The notes below the pieces were generated by a model. The model made no database searches. It was not told the origin of the DNA and worked only from the letters and a program-made list of their open reading frames with translations. Source: an uncultured Clostridia bacterium (lineage in GTDB: Bacteria > Bacillota > Clostridia > Oscillospirales > Ruminococcaceae). From it: a DNA stretch of 64,000 nucleotides. Within the stretch, counting starts at the first letter, position 1. Each line of letters opens with the position of its first letter. Positions 34,808 to 45,855 of this stretch are shown one piece after another. The stretch is taken from the NCBI GenBank assembly GCA_947629905.1, contig CANRFM010000006.1, positions 1 through 64,000 of the forward strand, read 5' to 3'. A program made the position numbers and the translations under genes.

Positions 34808-35249
34808 TTTTGTCACCCAAAATATGCAATTGTTTTCTTGCCCTTTCTATCTGGTTTTCTATGTATGGCTGTACACATGAATTTACAATTTTGAAAACCA
34901 CCGAAGAAATAATGCCCCATGCCGTGGAAGTCAATGCTGAAAAGAAATTCGACTGCATTTCCTCCGTTACACCGGATGACATATCCAACGTGATAAGTGC
35001 CATCACCGTGCCAAACATTCCCAACAGTGGAAACAAGGAAATGAATGTCAAAAAGACAGAATAACAAATTTCTGCAAGATAGTACACCCATTTTTTTAAT
35101 TGTTTTCCCCCTGATTCATCAAAATTCTTTTTTATTGAATCCGTACTTGCTTTCGTTATAATAAGCAAAATCAATGCAATTATGGCAAATATAGCAATAA
35201 GTAAATTAAAAGGTTCAAAAATAGTCTTAGGAAACTCAATCAAACTCAT
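34788..35249 (-). CDS. ExbB/TolQ/MotA-like proton channel subunit
   Basis: 153 aa with three predicted membrane helices (about 14-32, 57-80, 98-122). The last two contain the MotA/TolQ/ExbB signature LFPLLGMFGTVMALITLD and NFFSALTSTAWGIISSVVFK. It lacks the large cytoplasmic tail of ZorA and the extra helix of MotA, so it is closest to a minimal ExbB/TolQ. GGAAGGGG lies nine bases before ATG 35249, and a consensus promoter is at 35285-35313. The gene is visibly more AT-rich than its neighbours, which may reflect transfer. Confidence 0.82.
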   Translation of the reverse strand: MSLIEFPKTIFEPFNLLIAIFAIIALILLIITKASTDSIKKNFDESGGKQLKKWVYYLAEICYSVFLTFISLFPLLGMFGTVMALITLDMSSGVTEEMQSNFFSALTSTAWGIISSVVFKIVNSCVQPYIENQIERARKQLHILGDKNESEKT

Positions 35250-35284
35250 ATCGTTAGCCCCTTCCTAATCATTTGATTAACCTA

Positions 35285-35313
35285 ATTATACCACACCCCT
35301 CCCGAAATGTCAA
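35285..35313 (-). promoter_or_regulatory. sigma-A promoter of the ExbBD-like operon
   Basis: Minus strand: TTGACA (35308-35313), 17-base spacer, TATAAT (35285-35290). Confidence 0.82.
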
Positions 35314-35353
35314 CAAAATTCGATAGCTATCCCCCAAAACTGACATTTTGTCA

Positions 35354-35378
35354 TTTTAGATATATTTTGTATCTAAAA
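35354..35378. promoter_or_regulatory. inverted repeat, possible operator
   Basis: TTTTAGATA, seven bases, TATCTAAAA: a perfect 9-bp inverted repeat. A half-site (ATAGATAC) recurs at 35420-35427. It lies about 65 bp before the ribbon-helix-helix gene, as expected for an autoregulatory operator. Confidence 0.55.
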
Positions 35379-35443
35379 CACCCACAAAGACACAAAACGA
35401 TGTTAAAATAAAGTCAAAATAGATACAAAAAGGAGTTTTTTCT

Positions 35444-35626
35444 ATGAAAAGTCTTTCCATCCGCATTGACGAGACAATGCTTGACAAGCTGCACGTGGTC
35501 GCTGATTATGAGGGGCGGTCGTGCAATTCCCAGATCCTCATCCTGATCCGGGACTGCATCCGGGCTTATGAAGCGGAACACGGTGTCATCGAATTCGGCA
35601 GCCCGGAGGAACAGCCGCACGGCTGA
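35444..35626 (+). CDS. small ribbon-helix-helix (Arc/MetJ-like) protein
   Basis: 60 aa. AAAAGGAG lies upstream of ATG 35444. The start MKSLSIRIDETMLDKLHVVA is the classic RHH beginning (a beta strand then helix A), and GRSCNSQILILIRDCIRAYE forms helix B. RHH dimers bind DNA and are often antitoxins or small repressors. No toxin gene is adjacent. It sits between the ExbBD-like operon and a two-component system, with an inverted repeat upstream. Confidence 0.8.
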   Translation: MKSLSIRIDETMLDKLHVVADYEGRSCNSQILILIRDCIRAYEAEHGVIEFGSPEEQPHG

Positions 35627-35677
35627 CCTCATTTTTTCAGAAATTAACCTTGCTTTCACAGTTCTGACACTTTCCTC

Positions 35678-35706
35678 TTGTAAAATAAGAAAAAATCTGC
35701 TATAAT
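35678..35706 (+). promoter_or_regulatory. sigma-A promoter of the two-component system
   Basis: TTGTAA (35678-35683), 17-base spacer, TATAAT (35701-35706). Confidence 0.75.
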
Positions 35707-35737
35707 AAAAGAAAGTATCTGAAAGGAAGTGCAGTAC

Positions 35738-36421
35738 ATGAGCAAACTGCTGATCGTGGACGATGAGGTCAATATCCGTGCCGTCGTCCGGGAATATGCC
35801 GAATTTGAGGACTACGAGGTCGATGAAGCTTCCAACGGCATGGAAGCCGTGGAACTCTGCAAAGAGAACGACTACGACCTCATCATTATGGACGTGATGA
35901 TGCCCAAACTGGACGGCTACTCTGCCAGCAAGGAGATCCGCCGCCGCAAGGACATCCCGATCATCATGCTTTCCGCACGGGGGGAGGAGTATGACAAGCT
36001 GTTCGGCTTTGAGATCGGGGTCGATGATTACGTCGTCAAGCCCTTTTCCCCGAAAGAACTAATGGCTCGTGTCCGTGCCGTGCTTGCCCGCCGGAAAGCC
36101 CCTGCCCCCGTCGAAGCCCCTGCCGAACACCTGAAATTTCAGGGGTTGGAGATCGACATCCCCGGCAGAGAGGTCTACGTGGACGGCAAGAAAGCTTCCA
36201 TGACCCCCAAGGAGTATGACCTGCTCTTCTTCCTCGTGCGCAACAAGGGGCTTGCCATGACACGGGACAAGCTGCTCGAATCCGTGTGGGGGTACGATTT
36301 CTTCGGGGACGACCGGACAGTCGATACCCATATCAAGATGCTCCGGGGCAATCTCGGCAAATATCGCCATTTTATCGTCACACTGCGGGGTATGGGGTAT
36401 AAATTCGACGATGCGGAGTAA
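35738..36421 (+). CDS. OmpR-family response regulator
   Basis: 227 aa from ATG 35738, with AAAGGAAG upstream; an in-frame GTG at 35729 would overlap the site. Receiver domain: LLIVDDEVNIR, phospho-acceptor in DLIIMDVMMPKLDGY (about residue 52), Lys in VDDYVVKPFSPKEL. C-terminal winged helix: MTPKEYDLLFFLVRNKGLAM and VDTHIKMLRGNLG. It binds DNA when phosphorylated. The partner kinase gene overlaps its end. Targets are unknown. Confidence 0.97.
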   Translation: MSKLLIVDDEVNIRAVVREYAEFEDYEVDEASNGMEAVELCKENDYDLIIMDVMMPKLDGYSASKEIRRRKDIPIIMLSARGEEYDKLFGFEIGVDDYVVKPFSPKELMARVRAVLARRKAPAPVEAPAEHLKFQGLEIDIPGREVYVDGKKASMTPKEYDLLFFLVRNKGLAMTRDKLLESVWGYDFFGDDRTVDTHIKMLRGNLGKYRHFIVTLRGMGYKFDDAE

Positions 36422-37826
36422 AAAGGACTTTCTGCGGCGCATTCCCCTGCGGATGCAGTTTGCGGTCAGCTTCTGTGTGTTCACCATTCTCATTTCCGGG
36501 CTGCTGTGGCTGTTTGAGATCGTCCTGCTCGAAAAATTTTACTCCAACAGCAAGGTCGCCGAAACCCGCCGCATCAGCGAAGCCCTCGTGCAGTCCTACT
36601 ACAACGACCCCATGGCGGATTTCCTGAAAGAACTCAACAGCGCCGCCATCAACAACCAGATGTGCATTACCGTTCTCGATAAAAGTCACCGCTACAAGCG
36701 GGACGTGATGAACAACACCTGCCTGCTGCACGGGGTCGGGAATTTGCAGAGTGCTTTTCTCGAAGAACTGGAAAAAAGCAAGGACGGCACGATCTCCCTA
36801 CAGGTCTATAATGAGCAGATCGGCATGGAAATGCTGGTCTACGGCACGACATTCGGGGAGGATGGTGAGGTGCAGGGGTGCATTTTCCTGAATACTATCC
36901 TCGAACCGGTCGGCACGACTGCCAAGATGCTGAAACGGGGCATTCTGATTTTCAGCGGCGTGATACTGGTCATCGGCTGTGCGATCGCCTTTTTGCTGTC
37001 CAGCCGCCTGTCCGTGCCCATTGTGCGCATTACCGAATCCGCCAAACGCATGGCACACGGCGACTATGCGACCCGCTTCGAGGGCGGCAGCTGCCGGGAA
37101 GTGGATGAGCTCGCCCGTGCGCTTGCGTATGCGGAGGAGGAAATTTCACGGGCGGATGCCATGCAGCGTGATCTGGTGGCAAATGTATCGCACGACCTGC
37201 GCACCCCTCTCACCATGCTGAAAGCCTATGCCGAAATGATCCGTGACCTCTCCGGGGACAACCCCGTCAAGCGCAATGCCCATTTGCAGGTCATCATTGA
37301 CGAAACAGACCGCCTGACGGCACTGGTGAATGATATTCTCGACCTCTCCAAACTCGAAAGCGGCAGCCAGAAACTGGAACTGGAAACGATCGACGCTGCC
37401 ATCTGGCTGGCGGACATCGTGGAGCGCTACAAAGGCATTTCCGATCAGATGGGCTATCACATCGACTTCACGCCGGATGCCCCGAAACAGATCACCTGCG
37501 ACCCTGCCAAGCTCGAGCGTGTCGTCTGCAACCTCATCCACAACGCCATTAACTACACCGGTGAGGACAAGCAGGTCTTTGTCCGGCAGATCAATACCGA
37601 AAAGGGCGTGCGCATCGAAGTGCAGGACACGGGCGACGGCATTGAGGAAGATAAAATTTCCCGCATTTTCGACAAATACTACCGCAGCGAAAACCACAAG
37701 CGGGAAGTCGTCGGCACGGGACTTGGGCTGTCCATTGTCAAGGCGATTTTGAAAATGCACAATTGCAGCTACGGCGTGCGTTCCCGTTTGGGGGAAGGCT
37801 CGGTGTTCTGGTTCGAGATCACATAG
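36411..37826 (+). CDS. sensor histidine kinase (HAMP, HisKA, HATPase)
   Basis: 471 aa. ATG 36411 overlaps the regulator's stop by 11 bases. Membrane helix 1 (about 19-37), an extracellular sensor of about 130 residues, membrane helix 2 (IFSGVILVIGCAIAFLL), HAMP, then the phospho-His in NVSHDLRTPLTMLKAYAEMI (about 259). The ATPase boxes are NLIHNAINYTG (N box), DTGDGIEEDKISRIFDKYYR (G1/F) and GTGLGLSIVKAIL (G2). It is coupled to the OmpR-type regulator; the signal is unknown. Confidence 0.97.
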   Translation: MRSKKDFLRRIPLRMQFAVSFCVFTILISGLLWLFEIVLLEKFYSNSKVAETRRISEALVQSYYNDPMADFLKELNSAAINNQMCITVLDKSHRYKRDVMNNTCLLHGVGNLQSAFLEELEKSKDGTISLQVYNEQIGMEMLVYGTTFGEDGEVQGCIFLNTILEPVGTTAKMLKRGILIFSGVILVIGCAIAFLLSSRLSVPIVRITESAKRMAHGDYATRFEGGSCREVDELARALAYAEEEISRADAMQRDLVANVSHDLRTPLTMLKAYAEMIRDLSGDNPVKRNAHLQVIIDETDRLTALVNDILDLSKLESGSQKLELETIDAAIWLADIVERYKGISDQMGYHIDFTPDAPKQITCDPAKLERVVCNLIHNAINYTGEDKQVFVRQINTEKGVRIEVQDTGDGIEEDKISRIFDKYYRSENHKREVVGTGLGLSIVKAILKMHNCSYGVRSRLGEGSVFWFEIT

Positions 37827-37910
37827 CGCATAGAATGCAAAACGATAGTTTCACAAAATTATCACATAATTATCATATGTTCATCACATATTACTGTTAC
37901 ACTATTAACT

Positions 37911-37939
37911 GTGATAACGTTTTACCCCAACGTTATTAC
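37911..37939 (+). other. hairpin downstream of the kinase gene
   Basis: GTGATAACG and CGTTATTAC pair (one wobble) around 11 bases. It lies within an AT-rich 140-bp stretch that holds no gene. Confidence 0.4.
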
Positions 37940-37967
37940 TATCCCCAATAATCCCTATATCATGCAC

Positions 37968-38007
37968 AAACCCCCTCTGGTTCGCCGGAGGGGGTTTATG
38001 TTTTTTC
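37968..38007 (+). terminator. terminator of the two-component operon
   Basis: AAACCCCCTC (37968-37977) and GAGGGGGTTT (37988-37997), followed by ATGTTTTTTC. Confidence 0.88.
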
Positions 38008-38018
38008 TGTTTTGATCA

Positions 38019-38056
38019 ACACCGCACAAAGACCGGCTGACGGCTTTGTGCGGTGT
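38019..38056 (-). terminator. terminator of pyrG
   Basis: ACACCGCACAAAG (38019-38031) and CTTTGTGCGGTGT (38044-38056) form a perfect 13-bp stem just after the pyrG stop. Confidence 0.75.
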
Positions 38057-38061
38057 ATCCT

Positions 38062-40984
<2,923 letters not shown>

Positions 40985-41019
40985 ATGCGTATGCCCCCTT
41001 TCACACGGTATCACCTATC

Positions 41020-41048
41020 ATTATAGCATATTTTTTTGAAGAATGCAA
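41020..41048 (-). promoter_or_regulatory. promoter of the ROK regulator
   Basis: Minus strand: TTGCAT (41043-41048), 17-base spacer, TATAAT (41020-41025). Confidence 0.75.
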
Positions 41049-41108
41049 GCCCCTTTCTGTTTTTTGCCCAGTTTCCGGATAAGCTGAAAAAACATGGCAA
41101 CCAAAGTT

Positions 41109-42026
41109 TCAGGCGATCCACCCGTAGACCAGCATCATGAACGGCATCGTTGCCATGGAGAGCAGTGTCGTCACCCCGAACAGCTCGGAAGCATACGCCG
41201 CATTGCGTTTGTACATCAGCGCCATCATCGTGCAGATAGCTGCACTTGGGGCAGCGGCAGCGGCGACGACCGTCATCTTGACGATCTCCTCTGCCGGGAA
41301 CGGGAGCAGGATCAGAATGGTCAGGAACGGCACAAGCAGCAGTTTCAGGAAAGCCACATAGAACACCCTCGGCTTGCGCAGCACTGCCGGAAGGTCGGTC
41401 TGTGCGATCGTTGCCCCTGCCACGAACATGGCAAGCGGTGTGTTGAGGTTGCCGACCATTTCCAGTGCTTCTGTCAGGACACCCGGCAAGGTGATCTGCG
41501 CAAAGAACAGCACCAGCCCGATCACAATGGCAATAATTGCCGGCGAGTACAGCACCCGCACCAGTGATTTCAGGGAGCGGCTGCCGGACATCTGCATGAC
41601 ACCATGCGACCACACCAGAAAATTGAACAGTGTCAGGAATGCCGTCACATAGAACACGCCCTCGTAACCGAACATTGCCTGTACCAGCGGAATGCCCATA
41701 AAGCCGCAGTTGGAATAGACGGCGGAAAAGCGTTCGATCTCGGCTTCCCTGCCCTCTTTTTTCCGGATGAGGAGGTAGGCGGTCAGGTAGGCAGCCGCAA
41801 AGGAAAGCCCTGCCAGTAAAAACGTCCAGCCTAAATTCGCCACCAGTTCCGCTTCGAGTTTCCGCTGGTAGGCAAGCAGGATCACCACCGGATTGACGAC
41901 CTTGAGGACAAGGGAGCTGATCTCGCTGACGGTGTCCTTTGAGAGCAGTTTCAGCCGGAAACAGCCTGCCCCCACAAGGATCAGGAACAGCATGATACAA
42001 GCCTGTTTCAGAATGACAAGTGCCAT
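41109..42026 (-). CDS. AEC-family (auxin efflux carrier-like) transporter
   Basis: 305 aa from ATG 42026, with GGAGG nine bases upstream. About ten membrane helices. It shows family features such as LSSLVLKVVNPVVILLAY, YSNCGFMGIPLVQAMFGYEG and the second-half NLNTPLAMFVAGATIAQTDL. AEC proteins export organic acids such as malate or malonate in bacteria; the substrate is not predictable here. It follows the O-antigen-ligase-like gene by 16 bp, probably in one transcript. Confidence 0.9.
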   Translation of the reverse strand: MALVILKQACIMLFLILVGAGCFRLKLLSKDTVSEISSLVLKVVNPVVILLAYQRKLEAELVANLGWTFLLAGLSFAAAYLTAYLLIRKKEGREAEIERFSAVYSNCGFMGIPLVQAMFGYEGVFYVTAFLTLFNFLVWSHGVMQMSGSRSLKSLVRVLYSPAIIAIVIGLVLFFAQITLPGVLTEALEMVGNLNTPLAMFVAGATIAQTDLPAVLRKPRVFYVAFLKLLLVPFLTILILLPFPAEEIVKMTVVAAAAAPSAAICTMMALMYKRNAAYASELFGVTTLLSMATMPFMMLVYGWIA

Positions 42027-42042
42027 GATGCAGCGCCTCCGG

Positions 42043-43485
42043 TCAGTTTTTGGCAGGTTTTTCCATACCCGCACAGCAGCCGGCTAACATCCAGAACAGC
42101 GGTGCGACTGTCAGGGCGCTTGCCCCGATCAGCATGACAAGCAGATACAGCACCACAGCTCCGAATATGCCCGCATCGACCCAGCTGCCGCCCTTTGTGG
42201 CTTTCCCGCCCCGCACCAGTACGATACCGAACAGCATCAGCACCAGAACGAGCATGGGAATGCCCATGGTCGCTGCCGTGTGCAGATAGAAATTATAGGC
42301 ACGGTCAAAGACATTCGGGTTGGAACCGACCTGCATATTCTGGTACATCTGCGGATAGACCAGACAGTCCGGTCCGGCACCGGTCAGGGGGAAACGCCCG
42401 ATGATCTTTGCCGTTCCCTTCCACAGGTAGCCGTAACTTTCCACGAGGTCGGTATTGTCAAAATGTCCGTTCGGGTTTCTCGTGCCACTCTTGATGTAGT
42501 AACCGCTTGTGCCAAGCCGGTAGGCACTGTCCTCCCACTGGACGGCACTGTCATATAGTGCAAAATGGGCAGAAACTTTCGCATCTTCGCCGTTTTCCCT
42601 GCTGTAAGTCCCGTTGATAGCCGGGGCAGCAAATGCCCAGCCAAATCCGATCACACATCCAAGCAGCGCTGCACTGCATTTCAGAAGTGCCGCTTTACCA
42701 GCTTTTTTGACGAGCAGGCACACCAGTGCTGCTAAAACAGCAAGCACCATGCCGCATACACCGATCAGGCACTGTGTCCGGATGCTCATAACTGCAAATA
42801 CCACTGCGCAGGCAGTGTAGAATTTCTTCTTCTCCCCGAACACAGCCCCCATCAGTGCCGGAAATTCCAGCATGACAAGCAGTGTCCCCAAAAAGATCGG
42901 GCTGCCCGTCAAGCCGGACGGGAGGCAGACACGGAACAGCAGCATCGGCTCCAGATTCTGGTAATACCCCAGTCCTGTGGGGAACGATTGCAGAAAACCC
43001 CACACGCACTCCGCAAGCCCCATCCAAAGCATCCCGTCAAGGAGTTGGATGCGGTTCTTCTCCTTGCCAAGCTGTGCGCCGAGCAGGAAGAAACACCCGT
43101 AGAACAGCACCGACAGCAGTCCCTCGCTCCGTCCGTCGGAACCGAATATGGCAACGGTCGGGAACGTGTAGTAGTAGGAATTGACCGTGCTCACAATCGC
43201 CCAGACGACCATTGCCGCAAGGATGCCTGCCGGGATGAAAAGCTGCTTCGGGGTGACTTTCTTCATGAAACCAATGAACATGAACACGACCGCGAACACA
43301 CCCGTAATGGAAAGCGCCATGCCCGGCACGCTGTACACTTTCGCAAATTCCAGTGCAATGCTGAACAGGGGCATCAGCACGAGAAACAGCAGCAGGATGC
43401 GCAGGTTATACTTGTGATAGTCCTCTGTTTTCAGATTGAGGATGAAATTGGATTTTTCCGTTGTACCGAAAATCGTCTTTGGCAT
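42043..43485 (-). CDS. O-antigen ligase-like (Wzy_C) membrane protein
   Basis: 480 aa with about 11-12 membrane helices and a large extracellular loop (about 300-380). The region LTGAGPDCLVYPQMYQNM and RAYNFYLHTAATMGIP matches the Wzy_C/O-antigen ligase pattern, where a conserved His in the segment AHNxxL is needed (here YNFYLHTAA). Gram-positive members polymerise or attach glycans to surface polymers. No glycosyltransferase cluster is adjacent. AGGAGA precedes ATG 43485. Confidence 0.85.
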   Translation of the reverse strand: MPKTIFGTTEKSNFILNLKTEDYHKYNLRILLLFLVLMPLFSIALEFAKVYSVPGMALSITGVFAVVFMFIGFMKKVTPKQLFIPAGILAAMVVWAIVSTVNSYYYTFPTVAIFGSDGRSEGLLSVLFYGCFFLLGAQLGKEKNRIQLLDGMLWMGLAECVWGFLQSFPTGLGYYQNLEPMLLFRVCLPSGLTGSPIFLGTLLVMLEFPALMGAVFGEKKKFYTACAVVFAVMSIRTQCLIGVCGMVLAVLAALVCLLVKKAGKAALLKCSAALLGCVIGFGWAFAAPAINGTYSRENGEDAKVSAHFALYDSAVQWEDSAYRLGTSGYYIKSGTRNPNGHFDNTDLVESYGYLWKGTAKIIGRFPLTGAGPDCLVYPQMYQNMQVGSNPNVFDRAYNFYLHTAATMGIPMLVLVLMLFGIVLVRGGKATKGGSWVDAGIFGAVVLYLLVMLIGASALTVAPLFWMLAGCCAGMEKPAKN

Positions 43486-43510
43486 ATGTCCACTCTCCTG
43501 AAATGACAGA

Positions 43511-43530
43511 GACGGCGGAAATCCGCCGTC
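43511..43530 (-). terminator. hairpin after rny
   Basis: GACGGCGG-AAAT-CCGCCGTC is a perfect 8-bp stem between the rny stop (43574) and the next gene start (43485). It lacks a long T-run, so it may be partial or an mRNA-stability element. Confidence 0.6.
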
Positions 43531-43573
43531 CCCTTTCTACAGCAGCACCGCTCAGACCTTGTGCAGTGTTGCC

Positions 43574-45232
43574 TTACTTTGCATAATCCACAGTCCGGCT
43601 TTCTCGAATGAGGTTGACCTTGATCTGTCCGGGGTAGTCCATTTCATTCTCGATCTGCTGTGCGATCTGACGGGCTACCAGCACCATTTTCTCATCGTTG
43701 ATGACTTCCGGCTGCACCATGACACGGATCTCACGTCCTGCCTGTACGGCGTAGCACTTCTCCACGCCCTTGTAGGACTTGCAGATCTCCTCGAGCTTTT
43801 CAAGACGCTTGATGTAGCTCTCGTAGTTTTCGCTGCGGGCGGCAGGTCTTGCGGCGGAAATGGCATCCGCTGCCTGTACGATACAGGCGATCGCCGTCCT
43901 CGGCTCAACGTCATTGTGGTGCGCTTCAATGGCATGAATGACTTCCGGGTTCTCATGCGCCTTGCGGCACACGTCCACACCGATCTGTACATGAGAGCCC
44001 TCGACCTCGGAGGTCAGCGCCTTGCCGATGTCGTGCAGCAGTCCGGCACGCTTTGCCATATTGACATCCACGCCCAGTTCCGCAGCCAGCACGCCCGAAA
44101 GCTGTGCGACCTCAATGGAGTGGGTGAGGACATTCTGCCGGTAGCTCGTTCTGAAACGCAGCCTTCCGAGGAGCTTCACCAGTTCGTGGTTGATGCCGTG
44201 GACATTGGTTTCCAGAACGGCACGCTCGCCCTCCTGCTTGATCTTATGTTCGACCTCACGCTTTGCCTTTTCGACCATTTCCTCGATGCGGGACGGGTGG
44301 ATGCGCCCGTCAGCGATCAGGCGTTCGAGTGCGATGCGGGCGATCTCCCGGCGCACCTGATCGAAGCAGGACAGCGTGATAGCTTCCGGTGTATCGTCGA
44401 TGATGAGGTCAACGCCGGTGAGTGTTTCGAGGGTGCGGATGTTGCGCCCTTCACGTCCGATGATCCTGCCCTTCATCTCATCACTGGGCAGTGCCACCAC
44501 GGAAACGGCAGCTTCAGAGACCTGATCGGCAGCGCACTTGGCAACGGCGAGGGAGATATAGCTGCGTGCTTTCTCCTCGCAGTCCTCCTTGATCTGCTGC
44601 TCGTAGGCAGAGACCTTGACTGCCTTTTCGTGGATCAGTTCGTCCTCCAAGCTCTGGATGATGTAGTCCTTTGCCTGTTCCCGTGTCAGACCGGAGATGC
44701 GTTCGAGCTCCTCCATCTGCTTTCCCTTGATCTGTTCCGCCTCTTCCTTGAGGGCATCGGCTGCTTTCAGCTTTTCCTGCAGTGCTTCTTCCTTCTGTTC
44801 CAAGCTGTCGATCTTCTTGTCAAGGGTTTCCTCTTTCTGATGAATGCGCCGCTCCTGTTTGGAGATCTCACTGCGGCGGTCACGGATCTCCTTTTCGGCA
44901 TCCTGCCGGAGCTTATAGATCTCGTCCTTCGCTTCGACAAGGGCTTCTTTCTTGCGGGCTTCGGCTTCTTTTTCCGCATTCTGCATCAGCATATCCGCTT
45001 TTGCGATACGGGCAGAAGCTTCAGCGATCTGGCTTTCGGCTTCTTCTGTCTTCGCCTTCGCCTTTTGCTCGGCTTCCCGCAAAGCTGCTTCATTTTCCTG
45101 CTTGTTGTGCGCTGCGCCTTTTTCAAAGCCCTTGCTTTCTGCCGATTTGCAGAGCATGACCGCTGCCACAACAGCGATGACGAGCGCCACGGCAAGGAAA
45201 ACGATTAAAATCATTGCGAGTGGGTTTCCCAT
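43574..45232 (-). CDS. rny: ribonuclease Y
   Basis: 552 aa from ATG 45232, eight bases from AGGAGG; an ATG two codons earlier is too close. N-terminal membrane helix ([20 protein letters not shown]), a long Ala/Glu/Lys coiled coil (about 30-210), a KH domain ([20 protein letters not shown]) and an HD domain ([20 protein letters not shown] then LLHDIGKAL). RNase Y is the main membrane-bound endonuclease that starts mRNA decay in many Bacillota. A long leader of about 310 nt separates it from its promoter. Confidence 0.97.
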   Translation of the reverse strand: MGNPLAMILIVFLAVALVIAVVAAVMLCKSAESKGFEKGAAHNKQENEAALREAEQKAKAKTEEAESQIAEASARIAKADMLMQNAEKEAEARKKEALVEAKDEIYKLRQDAEKEIRDRRSEISKQERRIHQKEETLDKKIDSLEQKEEALQEKLKAADALKEEAEQIKGKQMEELERISGLTREQAKDYIIQSLEDELIHEKAVKVSAYEQQIKEDCEEKARSYISLAVAKCAADQVSEAAVSVVALPSDEMKGRIIGREGRNIRTLETLTGVDLIIDDTPEAITLSCFDQVRREIARIALERLIADGRIHPSRIEEMVEKAKREVEHKIKQEGERAVLETNVHGINHELVKLLGRLRFRTSYRQNVLTHSIEVAQLSGVLAAELGVDVNMAKRAGLLHDIGKALTSEVEGSHVQIGVDVCRKAHENPEVIHAIEAHHNDVEPRTAIACIVQAADAISAARPAARSENYESYIKRLEKLEEICKSYKGVEKCYAVQAGREIRVMVQPEVINDEKMVLVARQIAQQIENEMDYPGQIKVNLIRESRTVDYAK

Positions 45233-45239
45233 GTGCATT

Positions 45240-45550
45240 ACCTCCTTCTGTGTTTGTAAAGCCATGTTCAGGCTCCTGATTGCATGGAACTTCACGCAGG
45301 CGGTAAATGCCGCTTCTTTATTCATTTTCGGCAGGGCATAGCTCTGCCTTTTCAAACTTCGGGCAGGAAAGACCTGCCATATCGTAACCGCATGGCTGCG
45401 GGATCCAAAAGAAGTGAATGATATAAAGTACCGGGGCATTCCGCCCCGAAGCTGCAATTACGGCTGCGTATCCGGTATGCAGGTGCATACCATTGCAAAT
45501 CCTCAGCTGCGGCAGCAAGCATGAGGCATTTACTCAAATATCATACAACA
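45240..45550 (-). promoter_or_regulatory. long structured leader of rny
   Basis: About 310 nt between the promoter at 45556-45584 and rny. On the minus strand it carries several hairpins: GGTATG...GCATACC, GGGGCGGAATGCCCC and GGCAGG...CCTGCC. It also keeps an open frame into rny. No known riboswitch family is recognised. RNase Y autoregulation through its own leader would be a natural role. Confidence 0.45.
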
Positions 45551-45555
45551 TATAT

Positions 45556-45584
45556 ATTGTAATCTTTTTTGCAGGATTTGTCAA
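45556..45584 (-). promoter_or_regulatory. sigma-A promoter of rny
   Basis: Minus strand: TTGACA (45579-45584), 17-base spacer, TACAAT (45556-45561). The gap 45585-45770 to the divergent promoter shows no gene. Confidence 0.75.
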
Positions 45585-45771
45585 GGGGGTACACGAAAAA
45601 ACTTTTACAGCATCCATTTTCTGGGTATTTCCCGGCGGGCTGTTCGTTCAGGGCGGACAGCTGCACGTAAGAGAAGCACAAAATCCACGTGATTATTCAC
45701 ATGAAATGCGGGTGGATTTTTGGAAATTCCGTATAATGCTACAAAAATTTCAGAAAACTGTCCCCGGCAGC

Positions 45772-45800
45772 TTGCAAAAAAAGGGGCATCGCTGTATAAT
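45772..45800 (+). promoter_or_regulatory. sigma-A promoter of the aminotransferase gene
   Basis: TTGCAA (45772-45777), 17-base spacer, TATAAT (45795-45800). Confidence 0.78.
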
Positions 45801-45855
45801 ATAGTACGGAACATACAGCGGCATTGCCGCTTTCAGAAAAAGGAGTCGATGAAAA

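Noticed and set aside
33765-35249. Zorya defence system
   Set aside because: The ExbB-like protein lacks the long ZorA tail, and no ZorC, ZorD or ZorE is adjacent.
35444-35626. Toxin-antitoxin pair
   Set aside because: The RHH protein could be an antitoxin, but no toxin-like gene is next to it.
43559-45208. A 549-codon plus-strand frame opposite rny
   Set aside because: It is the mirror of the clear rny gene, and its composition is that of an antisense frame with no family resemblance.
45240-45550. Known riboswitch upstream of rny
   Set aside because: No match to the TPP, SAM, c-di-GMP, c-di-AMP or guanidine consensus could be recognised.
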